A model generated the notes under the pieces. That model was not told where the DNA came from. It was given only the letters and a program-made list of their open reading frames with translations, and did no database searches. The position numbers and the translations under genes were made by a program. Of a stretch of DNA of 64,000 bases, positions 1 through 10,042 are shown in pieces (the stretch's first letter is position 1; each line of letters opens with the position of its first letter). The stretch is taken from NCBI GenBank assembly GCA_019411365.1, contig DXQT01000008.1:1-64000 (forward strand), read 5' to 3'. The DNA comes from Roseburia sp. (GTDB lineage Bacteria > Bacillota_A > Clostridia > Lachnospirales > Lachnospiraceae).

Positions 1-134
1 GAAGAGAGAAAGACTAAATTCAGCATAGATGTGGAATTTAAAATTTCATTCAAGGTTTTAAATGCTTTTTTCAATAAAAAGCTTGCAAAATAGAAGAAAG
101 AGTGTTACTTTATTTATGTTAACACGTTGACTTG

Positions 135-163
135 ATTGAGAGAGGGCAAAACCCTCTCTCAAT
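135..163 (+). promoter_or_regulatory. Hairpin in the rimP leader
   Basis: A 12-bp perfect stem (5' arm ATTGAGAGAGGG, 135-146) with the 5-base loop CAAAA (147-151) sits 70 bases before rimP. The bases after it (TTATGTTTAGG) are only weakly T-rich, so it may be a terminator of an upstream gene outside the window, an attenuator, or a stable 5' mRNA end. A poor promoter candidate lies at 83-111 (TTGCAA, 17 bp, TACTTT). Bases 1-134 show no gene. Confidence 0.5.
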
Positions 164-230
164 TTATGTTTAGGAGACAGCAACGTGACGGAACACGAAA
201 AAACTGAATATGGAAGGAAGAGGTGTACAC

Positions 231-698
231 ATGTCGAAAAAAGAGATGTATGAAGCACGCACCGAAGAACTCATCACCCCGATTTTAGACCGAAGAAACT
301 TTGAACTTGTGGATGTGGAATATGTCAAAGAGGGTAGTACCTGGTATTTACGGGTTTACATTGACAAAGAAGGCGGAATCACTTCCGACGATTGCGCAGA
401 TGTATCCAGGGAAATGAATGAGATTCTTGACAGAGAGGATTATGTAGAAGGTTCCTATACCTTTGAAGTGAGCTCTCCGGGTCTTGGAAGACCACTGAAA
501 AAAGAAAAAGACTATATAAGAAGCATGGGGAAGGAACTGGAGATCAGAACCTACCGTGCGATTGACCGGGAAAAAGAATTTTACGGCATTTTAAAAGCAT
601 ACGATGCCGATACAGTGACAATTGAGCAGGAAGACGGAAAAGAGATGGTATTTGAAAAATCCAATATCGCACTGATCCGCCTGGCTTTTGATTTTTAG
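231..698 (+). CDS. rimP: Ribosome maturation factor RimP
   Basis: Cytoplasmic factor needed for late assembly of the 30S subunit; it leads the nusA-infB operon in most bacteria. The 155-residue product fits the family. It has the N-terminal alpha/beta domain with LVDVEYVKEGSTWYLRVYID near residues 25-45 and the SSPGLGRPLKK signature near residue 85, followed by the small SH3-like C-terminal domain. An in-frame ATG at 210 exists, but the GGAAGAGGTG ribosome-binding site at 216-224 lies just before the ATG at 231, so the latter is chosen. nusA follows after 36 bases. Confidence 0.95.
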   Translation: MSKKEMYEARTEELITPILDRRNFELVDVEYVKEGSTWYLRVYIDKEGGITSDDCADVSREMNEILDREDYVEGSYTFEVSSPGLGRPLKKEKDYIRSMGKELEIRTYRAIDREKEFYGILKAYDADTVTIEQEDGKEMVFEKSNIALIRLAFDF

Positions 699-734
699 CG
701 TAAAATAACAGAAAAAATAATGGAGGATAAAATA

Positions 735-1892
735 ATGGCTAAGAATAATGAATTGTTAGAAGCGTTAAATATATTAGAACAGGAAAAAAATATCAGCAAA
801 GAGACTTTACTTGAGGCAATCGAGAACTCACTGATCACTGCATGCAAGAACCATTTTGGAAAGTCTGAAAACGTAAAAGTTAACATTGATCCGGAAACAT
901 GTGAATATCATGTATTTCAGGAGAAAAAAGTTGTAGAGAAAGTGGAAGATCCGGTTGAGGAAATCAGCCTTGTCAATGCGAAGATGATCGACTCCAAATA
1001 CGAACTGGATGACATTGTAAATGTAGAAGTGAAATCCAAAGAGTTCGGACGTATCGCAACACAGAATGCCAAGAACGTGATCTTACAGAAAATCCGTGAG
1101 GAAGAGAGAAAAGTTCTTTTTGATGAGTACTACAGCAAAGAGAAAGATATCGTAACAGGTATCGTTCAGCGTTATGTTGGAAAGAATGTGAGCATCAACC
1201 TCGGTAAAGTGGATGCCATCCTCACAGAGAATGAGCAGGTAAAAGGCGAGGTATTCCAGCCAACAGAGCGAATCAAAGTTTATATCCTGGAAGTAAAATC
1301 TACCTCCAAAGGACCGAGAGTGCTTGTTTCCAGAACACATCCGGAACTGGTAAAACGCCTGTTCGAATCTGAAGTTGCCGAAGTAAAAGACGGAACAGTT
1401 GAGATCAAGGCAATCGCACGTGAGGCAGGAAGCAGAACAAAGATCGCAGTATGGTCTAATGATCCGGATGTAGATCCGGTTGGAGCATGTGTCGGTATGA
1501 ACGGCGCGCGTGTCAATGCCATCGTCAATGAACTCCGTGGTGAGAAGATCGATATCATCACCTGGAATGAAAATCCTGCAATGCTCATCGAAAATGCATT
1601 AAGTCCTGCAAAAGTTATTTCTGTTATCGCAGATGCAGAAGAGAAAGCAGCAAAAGTAGTCGTTCCTGATTATCAGTTATCCCTTGCGATCGGCAAAGAA
1701 GGACAGAATGCAAGACTGGCAGCAAGACTGACAGGATTTAAGATCGATATCAAGAGTGAGACACAGGCGAGAGAAGCCGGCGATTTCTTTGATTATGAGA
1801 ACGAGTACGAAGATGATGAATACTATGACGAAGATGGTGGCTACAATGATGCAGACTATCAGGATGACACAGAGTATTCCGAGGAGAATTGA
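735..1892 (+). CDS. nusA: Transcription termination/antitermination factor NusA
   Basis: Binds RNA polymerase and controls pausing, termination and antitermination. The 385-residue protein shows the N-terminal RNAP-binding domain (to about residue 125), an S1 domain (about 135-200), and two KH domains, including [19 protein letters not shown] and [18 protein letters not shown]. The tail after about residue 345 is strongly acidic (runs of D, E and Y), as in other Firmicute NusA proteins that lack the E. coli C-terminal repeats. The start at 735 is preferred over the in-frame ATG at 720 because TGGAGGA (721-727) is its ribosome-binding site. Confidence 0.97.
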   Translation: MAKNNELLEALNILEQEKNISKETLLEAIENSLITACKNHFGKSENVKVNIDPETCEYHVFQEKKVVEKVEDPVEEISLVNAKMIDSKYELDDIVNVEVKSKEFGRIATQNAKNVILQKIREEERKVLFDEYYSKEKDIVTGIVQRYVGKNVSINLGKVDAILTENEQVKGEVFQPTERIKVYILEVKSTSKGPRVLVSRTHPELVKRLFESEVAEVKDGTVEIKAIAREAGSRTKIAVWSNDPDVDPVGACVGMNGARVNAIVNELRGEKIDIITWNENPAMLIENALSPAKVISVIADAEEKAAKVVVPDYQLSLAIGKEGQNARLAARLTGFKIDIKSETQAREAGDFFDYENEYEDDEYYDEDGGYNDADYQDDTEYSEEN

Positions 1893-1908
1893 TCGAGGAT
1901 AGCAGATT

Positions 1909-2184
1909 ATGGCAAATAAAAAGATTCCGATGCGTCAATGCATAGGCTGTGGAGAGATGAAGCCTAAGAAAGAAATGATAAGAGTCATTAAGACAGCGGA
2001 AGATGAGATAATATTAGATACAACCGGTCGGAAAAATGGCAGAGGTGCATACATTTGCCCGGAAAGCGAATGTCTGCAGAAAGCAATTAAGTGTAAGGGA
2101 TTAGAACGCTCATTTAAAATGCCGATTCCAAAAGATGTATACGAAATGCTGACAAAGGAGATGGAAGAATTTGAGACCAGATAA
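1909..2184 (+). CDS. rnpM: RNase P modulator RnpM (YlxR family, DUF448)
   Basis: Small basic protein of 91 residues. The family (YlxR, now RnpM) is reported to bind RNase P RNA and modulate its activity in Bacillus. The family signature RQCIGCGEMKPKKEMIRV lies near the N terminus, and GRGAYICP follows near residue 45. It sits in the canonical place between nusA and the L7Ae-like gene and overlaps that gene by 14 bases, suggesting translational coupling. Confidence 0.93.
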   Translation: MANKKIPMRQCIGCGEMKPKKEMIRVIKTAEDEIILDTTGRKNGRGAYICPESECLQKAIKCKGLERSFKMPIPKDVYEMLTKEMEEFETR

Positions 2185-2491
2185 AGTTTTATCCATGTTG
2201 GGAATTGCAGCAAAATCCGGTAGTGTCGTAAGTGGTGAGTTTTCAACGGAGAAAGCAGTCAAGGAAGGCAGGGCTTATCTTGTGATCGTGGCAGGAGATT
2301 CCTCCGATAACACGAAAAAGATGTTTTCCAATATGACCGATTTTTATGAGGTTCCAATGTATATTTATTCTGACAAAGAGACATTGGGACACTGTATTGG
2401 AAAAGAATTTCGTGCATCACTTGCAATTGTAAATGAAGGGCTTGCCCATTCCGTGGAAGACAAATTGAAACAGACAATAACAACTGAATAA
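2171..2491 (+). CDS. ylxQ: YlxQ-type L7Ae/L30e family RNA-binding protein
   Basis: A 106-residue protein of the L7Ae/L30e/S12e/Gadd45 family, which binds kink-turn RNAs; its exact target is unknown. Family features are [18 protein letters not shown] at the start, the central [14 protein letters not shown], and [18 protein letters not shown]. The start is a TTG inside the end of rnpM (14-base overlap), because no ATG is available before the conserved N terminus. The stop codon TAA (2489-2491) overlaps the A of ATGGAGG that serves infB. Confidence 0.88.
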   Translation: MRPDKVLSMLGIAAKSGSVVSGEFSTEKAVKEGRAYLVIVAGDSSDNTKKMFSNMTDFYEVPMYIYSDKETLGHCIGKEFRASLAIVNEGLAHSVEDKLKQTITTE

Positions 2492-2508
2492 TGGAGGAGT
2501 CAGAATAT

Positions 2509-5463
2509 ATGGCAAAAATGAGAGTTCATGAACTTGCAAAAGAGTTAGAGATAAAATCACAGGAAATTATAGATAGTTTAAGCGGTACAGAGTACGAGAT
2601 CAAGTCCGCAAGCAACAACATTGATGATGCTGCGCAGGAGATCATCCGTAAAAAGTACAAAAAATCCGCACCAAAGGCAGAAGAAAAACCTGCCGCAGAG
2701 AAAGCAGAAAAACCAGCTGCACCAAAGGCAGAGGAGAAAGCGAGACCAGAGGAGAAGAAACCAGCAGATGCTGAGCATGACAGACCAAAGAAAAAGTCCA
2801 GCATCACAGCCGTGTTTAACGCACAGTACAGCAAACAGGGCGCAGGACATGGAAATAACAGAAGACCGAACCAGGGAGCAAAAGGCGGAAGATCACAGGA
2901 TGGCAGACGCCCGGCAAATGACCGTGGTGACAGACCGGCCGGTCAGGCAAAACCAGCGATGTCCGGCAATGATATGAGAAAATATTTTGACAGTCTGATC
3001 AATCCAAATGCAGGAAAAGAGACAGAAAACAAAGCTCCAAAAGCAGAGGAAGTTAAGACTGAAACTGCACAGACTGCACCGGCAGCACAGGAGAGAGTTT
3101 TCAAAAAACCAACTGAGAATGTTTATGAGCAGATGCGTCAGCAGGAGAAGACCTCCAGACCAAATCAGGACAACAGACGCCCACAGGGAGACCGCCCGGC
3201 AAGAAACGGACAGAATGGCGGATACAATAACCGTGCAAACGGCGACAGACCAGCCCGTCCGCAGGGAGACCGTCCATACAGAAATAATAATGGCGAAGGT
3301 GGATATAATAACCGTAACAATGGTGACAGACCAGCCCGTCAGGGAGATAACAGAGGCCAGAGACCAAACGGCGGAAACCAGAGACCGTTCAACAACGGAA
3401 GACCGGGACAGGGATTCAATCAGGGAGACCGCAGCGGAGGACGCAATAATAACTTCCGCGGAAGAGATAACGGTGGAAGATTAGACCGTGAGATCGACAA
3501 GTTCAATAAGGATTCTGCACCATTGGCAGAGGAGATGCGCGGAAAAGAGACACGGGAGAGAGAACGTGACAACAAGAACCGCAACGGAAAACAGCGCGGC
3601 GATTATGATGTTTTAGGAAGCAGGAAGCAGGAGCGCTTCGTAAACTTAGAGAAGAATGGCGGCAAGAAGAAACCACAGCAGCAGCCACAGCCAAAACAGG
3701 AAGAAGAGACTATCAAGACACTGGTCCTTCCGGAGAAACTTACCATCAAAGATCTTGCTGACAAGATGAAAGTACAGCCGTCAGTGATCGTAAAGAAATT
3801 ATTCTTAAAAGGAACGATGGTAACAGTCAATCAGGAGATCGATTACGATCAGGCCGAAGAGATCGCTTTAGAGTTTAACTGCATCTGTGAGCCGGAAGAG
3901 AAGGTTGATGTGATCGCAGAACTCTTAAAAGAGGAAGATGATGCAGAAGAGACATTAGTTGCACGTCCACCGGTTGTATGTGTTATGGGTCACGTTGACC
4001 ACGGTAAAACATCCCTTCTGGATGCAATCCGTTCTACCCGTGTGACAGACAGAGAGGCAGGCGGTATCACACAGCATATTGGTGCTTCTGTGGTATCCAT
4101 CAACGGACAGAAGATCACATTCCTTGATACACCTGGACATGAAGCCTTCACAGCAATGCGTATGCGTGGTGCAAATTCTACAGATATCGCAATCCTTGTA
4201 GTTGCGGCTGATGACGGTGTTATGCCACAGACGGTAGAGGCAATCAACCATGCAAAAGCAGCCGGAGTTGAAATTATTGTTGCAATCAACAAGATTGATA
4301 AACCAAGTGCAAACATCGAGAGAGTAAAACAGGAGTTGTCCGAGTATGAACTTATTCCGGAAGACTGGGGTGGAAGTACTATTTTCTGTCCGGTATCTGC
4401 TCATACAAAAGAAGGTATTGACAACTTGCTGGAGATGATCCTTTTAACAGCAGAAGTGCTTGAGTTAAAAGCAAATCCAAACCGTAAAGCAAGAGGTCTT
4501 GTCATCGAGGCACAGCTTGATAAAGGCCGCGGAGCAGTTGCCACTGTATTAGTACAGAAAGGTACGTTAAGAGTCGGTGATCCAATCGCCTGCGGAAGCT
4601 GCTTTGGTAAAGTCCGTGCGATGATCGACGATCAGGGAAGAAGAGTAAAAGAGGCAGGTCCATCTACTCCGGTTGAGATTCTTGGTCTGTCCGCTGTCCC
4701 GGAAGCAGGTGAGACATTCGTTTCTACTGATTCTGAGAAAGAGGCAAGAGCATTTGCTGACACTTATATTTCCGAGAGCAAGAATAAGCTGATCGAAGAT
4801 ACGAAGGCAAAGATGTCCTTAGACGATCTGTTCTCACAGATCCAGTCTGGAAATGTAAAAGAATTGAATATTATTGTTAAAGCAGACGTACAGGGTTCTG
4901 TAGAAGCAGTAAAACAGAGTCTTGTAAAACTGTCCAACGAAGAAGTAGTTGTAAAAGTCATCCATGGCGGTGTAGGTGCAATCAATGAGTCAGATATCAT
5001 CTTAGCATCCGCTTCCAATGCAATTATCATTGGATTTAACGTTCGTCCGGATCCAACTGCAAAAGTGACAGCAGACAGAGAGAACGTTGACGTACGTCTC
5101 TACAAAGTCATTTACAATGCAATTGAAGATGTGGAAGCAGCTATGAAGGGTATGTTAGATCCTGTATATGAGGAGAAAGTACTTGGTCATGCAGAAGTGA
5201 GACAGATCTTCAAAGCATCCGGTGTTGGTAACATCGCAGGTTCCTATGTGCTTGACGGTGTGTTCCAGAGAGGCTGCAAAGTCCGTATTTCACGTGAAGG
5301 AACACAGATCTTTGAAGGAAATCTTGCTTCCTTAAAGAGATTCAAAGACGACGTAAAAGAGGTAAAAGCCGGATACGAGTGCGGTCTTGTATTTGAAGGA
5401 TTTAATGATATTGCTGAGCTTGATATTGTGGAAGCATATACCATGGTAGAGGTTCCTAGATAA
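2509..5463 (+). CDS. infB: Translation initiation factor IF-2
   Basis: GTPase that brings fMet-tRNA to the 30S P site. The 984-residue protein starts with an IF2_N helical domain. A long low-complexity linker (about residues 55-410) is first Lys/Ala/Glu-rich, then rich in Arg, Gly, Asn and Gln with repeated GDRPAR units. A second IF2_N domain follows ([19 protein letters not shown]), then the G domain with [17 protein letters not shown] and NKIDKP, and C-terminal domains II-IV. The ATG at 2509 follows GGAGG at 2493-2497; the in-frame ATG at 2491 overlaps that site and is not used. Confidence 0.97.
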   Translation: MAKMRVHELAKELEIKSQEIIDSLSGTEYEIKSASNNIDDAAQEIIRKKYKKSAPKAEEKPAAEKAEKPAAPKAEEKARPEEKKPADAEHDRPKKKSSITAVFNAQYSKQGAGHGNNRRPNQGAKGGRSQDGRRPANDRGDRPAGQAKPAMSGNDMRKYFDSLINPNAGKETENKAPKAEEVKTETAQTAPAAQERVFKKPTENVYEQMRQQEKTSRPNQDNRRPQGDRPARNGQNGGYNNRANGDRPARPQGDRPYRNNNGEGGYNNRNNGDRPARQGDNRGQRPNGGNQRPFNNGRPGQGFNQGDRSGGRNNNFRGRDNGGRLDREIDKFNKDSAPLAEEMRGKETRERERDNKNRNGKQRGDYDVLGSRKQERFVNLEKNGGKKKPQQQPQPKQEEETIKTLVLPEKLTIKDLADKMKVQPSVIVKKLFLKGTMVTVNQEIDYDQAEEIALEFNCICEPEEKVDVIAELLKEEDDAEETLVARPPVVCVMGHVDHGKTSLLDAIRSTRVTDREAGGITQHIGASVVSINGQKITFLDTPGHEAFTAMRMRGANSTDIAILVVAADDGVMPQTVEAINHAKAAGVEIIVAINKIDKPSANIERVKQELSEYELIPEDWGGSTIFCPVSAHTKEGIDNLLEMILLTAEVLELKANPNRKARGLVIEAQLDKGRGAVATVLVQKGTLRVGDPIACGSCFGKVRAMIDDQGRRVKEAGPSTPVEILGLSAVPEAGETFVSTDSEKEARAFADTYISESKNKLIEDTKAKMSLDDLFSQIQSGNVKELNIIVKADVQGSVEAVKQSLVKLSNEEVVVKVIHGGVGAINESDIILASASNAIIIGFNVRPDPTAKVTADRENVDVRLYKVIYNAIEDVEAAMKGMLDPVYEEKVLGHAEVRQIFKASGVGNIAGSYVLDGVFQRGCKVRISREGTQIFEGNLASLKRFKDDVKEVKAGYECGLVFEGFNDIAELDIVEAYTMVEVPR

Positions 5464-5479
5464 AAAAGAGGCATAAAAT

Positions 5480-5854
5480 ATGAGAAAAAACAGTATTAAA
5501 AATACCAGGATCAATGGAGAGGTTCAGAAAGAATTAAGTAACATTATCCGTGGTGAGATCAAAGACCCACGCATTAATCCACTGACAAGTGTAGTTGCCG
5601 TGGAGGTGGCTCCGGATCTGAAAACCTGTAAGGCATATATCAGTGTCTTAGGAGATGAAAAATCCCAGCAGGATACGATCAAAGGCTTAAAGAGTGCAGA
5701 GGGTTATATCAGAACCATGCTTGCAAAGAGCATTAACCTGAGAAACACACCACAGATCACCTTTATCTTAGACCAGTCCATTGAATATGGTGTCAAAATG
5801 TCAAAAATGATCGATGATGTAACAAAAGATATCGCAGATAAGACAGAGGAATAG
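5480..5854 (+). CDS. rbfA: Ribosome-binding factor A
   Basis: Cold-adaptation and 16S rRNA maturation factor that binds free 30S subunits. The 124-residue length is normal. The family core is visible: VQKELSNIIRGEIKDPRI near the N terminus, VEVAPDLKTCKAYISVLG, and RTPQITF-like LRNTPQITFILDQSIEYG. It follows infB by 16 bases and precedes nrnA by 2 bases, the usual order. Confidence 0.96.
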   Translation: MRKNSIKNTRINGEVQKELSNIIRGEIKDPRINPLTSVVAVEVAPDLKTCKAYISVLGDEKSQQDTIKGLKSAEGYIRTMLAKSINLRNTPQITFILDQSIEYGVKMSKMIDDVTKDIADKTEE

Positions 5855-5856
5855 AG

Positions 5857-6804
5857 ATGACAAATTTTGATGTTTATCTGGCAGATGCAAAAACAGTTGC
5901 CATTGCAGGTCATGTCAGACCGGATGGCGACTGCGCAGGCTCCTGCCTCGCTACATACAATTATATTAAAAACTATTTTCCACATGTGAAGGTCGATCTT
6001 TACTTAGAGCCGATCCCGAATATTTTCAAGTTTATGAAGCGTTCGGAAGAGATTTTGAGTGAGTGGCCGGATGACAGGAAATATGATCTGTTTATCGCAC
6101 AGGACTGCGGTGATGCAAAGCGTCTTGGCAATGCTGCAAAGTATTTTGAATCGGCAGAACATACGATCTGTGTGGATCATCATGTGAGCAATCAGAACTT
6201 TGCAGAACATAACTATATTTTTCCAGATGCAAGCTCCACCTGTGAACTGATCTTTGAACTGCTTCCAGACGAGCGCATTGACCGGGAGATCGCAGAATGT
6301 ATCTACACCGGAATGGTGCATGATACCGGTGTTTTCCAGTATTCCTGCACTTCCAGAAAAACGATGGAGATCGCAGGAAAGCTTATCGAAAAAGGAATTA
6401 ACTTCCCAAAGATAGTCGACGAGACATTCTTTACGAAAACGTATAACCAGAACCGCATTATGGGACTTGCCCTGATGAAAAGTGTTCTGCATCTGGACGG
6501 AAAGTGCATTTCCAGTGTCATCACGAAGCAGGAGATGGAAGAGTATGATGTGCTTCCAAAGCACTTAGATGGGATCGTCAGCCAGCTCAGGGTGACAAAA
6601 GATGTGGAAGTTGCTATATTCCTGTATGAGTTAGAGGATGGAGAATTTAAGGTCAGCACAAGATCAAAAGAACTTGTTGACCTGTCAGAGATCGCTGTGA
6701 AGTTTGACGGCGGCGGTCATGTGAGGGCTGCTGGGTTTTCCATGAAGGGAGAACCGGAGCAGATCATCGAAGCTATTTTGGAAGAAGTAAAAAAACAGCT
6801 TTAG
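5857..6804 (+). CDS. nrnA: DHH/DHHA1 phosphoesterase NrnA (oligoribonuclease / pAp phosphatase)
   Basis: Degrades very short RNAs and dephosphorylates 3'-phosphoadenosine 5'-phosphate. The 315-residue protein has the DHH metal motifs GHVRPDGDCAGS (about residues 18-29), QDCGD, and VDHHVSNQ (about residue 105), then the DHHA1 domain ending with the GGGHVRAAGF motif near residue 285. Gene order rbfA-nrnA-truB-ribF is the standard Firmicute arrangement. Confidence 0.93.
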   Translation: MTNFDVYLADAKTVAIAGHVRPDGDCAGSCLATYNYIKNYFPHVKVDLYLEPIPNIFKFMKRSEEILSEWPDDRKYDLFIAQDCGDAKRLGNAAKYFESAEHTICVDHHVSNQNFAEHNYIFPDASSTCELIFELLPDERIDREIAECIYTGMVHDTGVFQYSCTSRKTMEIAGKLIEKGINFPKIVDETFFTKTYNQNRIMGLALMKSVLHLDGKCISSVITKQEMEEYDVLPKHLDGIVSQLRVTKDVEVAIFLYELEDGEFKVSTRSKELVDLSEIAVKFDGGGHVRAAGFSMKGEPEQIIEAILEEVKKQL

Positions 6805-6830
6805 AAAATAATGAAGAAAAAGGATACACT

Positions 6831-7766
6831 ATGGTCAACGGAATCATTAATGTATATAAAGAAAAAGGGTATACATCTTTTGATGTAGTGGCAAAACTCC
6901 GTGGTATCTTTAAACAGAAAAAAATCGGACACACAGGGACACTCGATCCGGATGCGGAAGGGGTGTTGCCTGTGTGTCTTGGTAAAGCCACAAAAGTCTG
7001 TGATCTGCTCACTGATAAAAGCAAAGAATATGAGGCAGTGCTCTTATTGGGAAAGGTGACAGATACCCAGGATATCACCGGTACAGTGCTGGAGGAGAAA
7101 GATGTGAAGGTGACAGAGGAAGCCGTGAGGGAGACAGTCCTTTCTTTTGTGGGTGACTATATGCAGATCCCACCGATGTACTCTGCGCTGAAAGTCAATG
7201 GAAAAAAACTCTGTGATCTCGCAAGGGAGGGCAAAACTGTAGAGCGTCAGGCAAGACCTGTGAAGATTTTAACGATTGACATTCTGGATGTTACGCTTCC
7301 GAGGGTGCGTATGCGTGTACACTGTTCCAAGGGAACGTATATCCGCACTTTATGTCAGGATATCGGGGAAAAACTTGGCTGTGGCGGCTGTATGGAATCA
7401 CTGCTCCGCACGCAGGTGTCTGAGTTTTTGTTAAAGGATGCCTTAAAAATCGGGGAGATCGAGCAACTTGTGAAGGAGTGCACAAAGGAACTTCCGCCGG
7501 AAGCATGGAGCAGAGCGCACTTTCCGTTTGTGCGGTCTGTGGATTCTGTTTTTACACAGTATCAGAAAGCAGTCGTGCTGGAGCAGTTTGCAAAAGTACT
7601 GTATAATGGAAACCGGATCGAGCCGGAGATGATCCGCTCGTTTGAGGAATCTATGCAGCAAAAACCGATCAGAATTTATGATGAAAAGGATCACTTTATT
7701 GGAATTTATGAATTCCAGCAGGAGAGGGGAAACTTCAAACCTGTGAAAGTGTTTATGGAAGAATGA
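6831..7766 (+). CDS. truB: tRNA pseudouridine(55) synthase
   Basis: Makes pseudouridine 55 in the T loop of tRNAs. It has 311 residues. The catalytic motif HTGTLDPDAEGVLPVC lies near residue 35, with the nucleophilic Asp in GTLDPDAEG. Other family features are MYSALKVNGKKLCDLAREG and the thumb/PUA-side motif CSKGTYIRTLCQDIG. It overlaps ribF by 4 bases (ATGA), which points to coupled translation. Confidence 0.96.
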   Translation: MVNGIINVYKEKGYTSFDVVAKLRGIFKQKKIGHTGTLDPDAEGVLPVCLGKATKVCDLLTDKSKEYEAVLLLGKVTDTQDITGTVLEEKDVKVTEEAVRETVLSFVGDYMQIPPMYSALKVNGKKLCDLAREGKTVERQARPVKILTIDILDVTLPRVRMRVHCSKGTYIRTLCQDIGEKLGCGGCMESLLRTQVSEFLLKDALKIGEIEQLVKECTKELPPEAWSRAHFPFVRSVDSVFTQYQKAVVLEQFAKVLYNGNRIEPEMIRSFEESMQQKPIRIYDEKDHFIGIYEFQQERGNFKPVKVFMEE

Positions 7767-8686
7767 AATATATAAAAAATACACTGGATTTTCATGTCGA
7801 AGAACCGACTGTCATTTCTCTTGGAAAGTTTGATGGTATCCATCGCGGACATGAACTTTTAATGGAAAAACTTGCGCAGAAAAAGGAGGAAGGATTAAAG
7901 GCAGCTATTTTTACCTTTGATATTCCGCCGAAAAAAAATGTGGAGCATGCCGAGGCAAAGGTGCTTACCACGAACGAGGAGAAAATGCATATTTTTGAAG
8001 GGATCGGGATAGACTATCTCATCGAATGTCCCTTTACGAGAGAAGTGATGTGCATGGAACCGGAAGATTTTATCCGTATGCTCGTAGAAAAGTTAAATGT
8101 AAAATGTATCGTGGCAGGGGAAGATTTTCATTTTGGACACAACAGACGCGGTGATTATCAGATGTTGAAAAGATATGCACCGGTCTATGGTTATGAGGCA
8201 CTTATTCTCTCGAAAATGAAAGAGGATGAGCGGGATATCAGCAGTACTTTTGTCCGCGAAGAGATCATGGCTGGAAACATTGAAAAAGCCAATCATCTAT
8301 TAGGCTACCGCTATTTTGTGACCGGAATGGTAAAACACGGGAATCAGATCGGAAGGACGATCGGGATTCCGACGATCAATCTGATCCCACCGGAGGAAAA
8401 ACTTCTGCCGCCTTTTGGCGTCTATGTGACAGAAGTGTTTATCGATGATAAAAGGTATTACGGTGTCACAAATGTAGGGTGCAAACCTACGATAAAGGGA
8501 AATAATCCGGTCGGGGTGGAGACACATCTTCTGGATTTCAGGGAAGATGTGTATGAGAAAGTGGTAACGGTTGAATTTCGGACAATGATCCGGGAAGAAC
8601 GCAAGTTTGAAAGTATTGAAAAACTTCAGGAACAGATGATGAATGACATTGCATTTACAAGAGCTTTTTTCGCAAAAATGAAATAG
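7763..8686 (+). CDS. ribF: Bifunctional riboflavin kinase / FAD synthetase
   Basis: Converts riboflavin to FMN and FMN to FAD. The 307-residue protein has an N-terminal nucleotidyltransferase domain with LGKFDGIHRGHE (about residues 20-31) and the RRGD motif at about 128-131. The C-terminal kinase domain begins near residue 185 (VKHGNQIGRTIGIPTINL). Its product serves the Rnf flavin subunits and the flavoproteins in this window. It is the last gene of the operon; no clear terminator was found in the 170 bases after it. Confidence 0.95.
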   Translation: MKYIKNTLDFHVEEPTVISLGKFDGIHRGHELLMEKLAQKKEEGLKAAIFTFDIPPKKNVEHAEAKVLTTNEEKMHIFEGIGIDYLIECPFTREVMCMEPEDFIRMLVEKLNVKCIVAGEDFHFGHNRRGDYQMLKRYAPVYGYEALILSKMKEDERDISSTFVREEIMAGNIEKANHLLGYRYFVTGMVKHGNQIGRTIGIPTINLIPPEEKLLPPFGVYVTEVFIDDKRYYGVTNVGCKPTIKGNNPVGVETHLLDFREDVYEKVVTVEFRTMIREERKFESIEKLQEQMMNDIAFTRAFFAKMK

Positions 8687-8734
8687 GATGAATGGACAGG
8701 TAAATGCCACTTTGTAAAATCTGGATCTACAAAT

Positions 8735-8751
8735 ATTACAAAAATGTTACA
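8735..8751 (-). promoter_or_regulatory. Candidate WalR (YycF) binding box
   Basis: On the minus strand the sequence reads TGTAAC, five bases, TGTAAT. This exactly fits the published WalR consensus TGTWAH-N5-TGTWAH. It lies 8 bases upstream of the -35 element of the NlpC/P60 gene, a typical position and a typical target class. No walKR genes are in the window, so the assignment rests on the motif and its target. Confidence 0.45.
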
Positions 8752-8758
8752 AATATGA

Positions 8759-8787
8759 TTGACATTGTAATAAGTGACTGTTATACT
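8759..8787 (+). promoter_or_regulatory. Strong sigma-A promoter of the NlpC/P60 gene
   Basis: TTGACA (8759-8764), a 17-bp spacer and TATACT (8782-8787) form a near-consensus promoter. The expected start is near 8794, giving a leader of about 65 bases before the ATG at 8861. Confidence 0.85.
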
Positions 8788-8860
8788 GTAAAAAGTTTGA
8801 AAAATATATTTTGTAAGATGAAAAAGAAGCAGAAAGACATGCAGATGTTCAGGAGGCATT

Positions 8861-9982
8861 ATGAAATCCAAATATATCAGAGCAATATGTCTTGGAGCAG
8901 CAGGATTACTAGTTATTTCCACTGCAGCGATCAACAATCATAAACAGAGTGAAGATGTGACAGCTAAGGCAGTTGCCACAGCTTCTGTAATAGAAGAAAG
9001 TGCAGAGACGGTCGACGCAGGTGTGACAGCCGGTATTGCAAGCGTGACAGCACAGGCACTTGCCAGTGATGAAGACGTGGCAACTGTTTCTGATACAGAT
9101 ACAGAACTTACAGCAGCAGCACAGGAGGAAGTGACATCCGTATATGGATATACGAATCTTGGAATTGCAGTGGTAGATTCCGGTAACTTAAATGTCCGTG
9201 AGACACCGGGAACCGATGCAACACTTGTCGGTAAGATGCCAAACCATGCAGCCTGTGAAGTGTTAGGTGTGGACGGAGAATGGACACAGATCCAGTCCGG
9301 TGAAGTCACCGGATATGTAAAGTCTGAGTATCTGGTCATCGGAAATGAGGCGGCCGCTCTGGCAGAGCAGGTAAAAGAGACGGTTGCTAAAGTAACAACG
9401 ACAACTCTTTACGTGAGGGAAGAGCCCAATACAGACTGCAGTATCGTGACTTCTATGCCAATGGGCGAGGAGTTAGAGGTTGTAGAGCAGTTAGATGGCT
9501 GGGTAAAAGTAAGTATCGACAGTGATGAGGGATATGTATCCGCAGACTATATTGAGATCAATACCGAGCTTCCAACAGCTATGACCATGACGGAAGTAAG
9601 ATATGGACAGGGTGTCTCGGATGTCCGTGTTGATCTGGTATCTTATGCATGCCAGTTCGTAGGAAATCCTTATGTGTGGGGTGGTACAAGCCTGACAAGA
9701 GGCGCTGACTGTTCCGGTTTTGTCATGAGTGTATTTGCAAACTATGGTGTTTCACTGCCACATTCTTCTGGTTCGCAGGCTGGCTGCGGAACAAGTATTT
9801 CTGCATCGGAAGCACAGCCGGGAGATTTGTTCTTCTATGGTAACGGAAGCAGGATCAATCATGTGGCGATCTATATTGGAAACGGACAGGTGGTACATGC
9901 AAGTTCCCCTCGTACCGGAATCAAAATCTCCGGTGCATACTACCGTAATCCGGTAAAAGTAGTCCGTGTATTGCAGGATTAA
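8861..9982 (+). CDS. Secreted SH3-SH3-NlpC/P60 peptidoglycan hydrolase
   Basis: Probable D,L-endopeptidase that cuts peptidoglycan stem peptides outside the cell. Residues 1-25 form a signal peptide (KYIR, then a hydrophobic run). An Ala/Thr/Val-rich spacer follows, then two bacterial SH3 domains (about 100-160 and 175-232, both with the NVRE/YVRE turn). The C-terminal NlpC/P60 domain (about 255-373) has the catalytic Cys in RGADCSGFV (Cys284) and the His in INHVAIYIGNG. The start has AGGAGG 5 bases upstream. Its strong promoter and WalR-like box suggest growth-linked wall turnover. Confidence 0.93.
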   Translation: MKSKYIRAICLGAAGLLVISTAAINNHKQSEDVTAKAVATASVIEESAETVDAGVTAGIASVTAQALASDEDVATVSDTDTELTAAAQEEVTSVYGYTNLGIAVVDSGNLNVRETPGTDATLVGKMPNHAACEVLGVDGEWTQIQSGEVTGYVKSEYLVIGNEAAALAEQVKETVAKVTTTTLYVREEPNTDCSIVTSMPMGEELEVVEQLDGWVKVSIDSDEGYVSADYIEINTELPTAMTMTEVRYGQGVSDVRVDLVSYACQFVGNPYVWGGTSLTRGADCSGFVMSVFANYGVSLPHSSGSQAGCGTSISASEAQPGDLFFYGNGSRINHVAIYIGNGQVVHASSPRTGIKISGAYYRNPVKVVRVLQD

Positions 9983-10006
9983 TCTGGCTTAATTATAAAA
10001 TTTTTA

Positions 10007-10036
10007 TTTACAAACACAGAAAGACTGTGTTATACT
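10007..10036 (+). promoter_or_regulatory. Promoter of rpsO
   Basis: TTTACA (10007-10012), an 18-bp spacer and TATACT (10031-10036). The expected start is near 10043, about 100 bases before the rpsO start codon. Confidence 0.75.
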
Positions 10037-10042
10037 ATGCAA

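Noticed and set aside
58..258. Minus-strand ORF of 66 residues at the left edge
   Set aside because: Antisense to the rimP leader and start, runs through the hairpin, and has no ribosome-binding site or family features.
3955..4404. 149-residue minus-strand ORF
   Set aside because: Antisense to the conserved G domain of infB; Cys-rich shadow.
6004..6564. 186-residue minus-strand ORF
   Set aside because: Lies fully inside nrnA on the other strand; composition (His, Cys and Leu-rich) is typical of a shadow frame.
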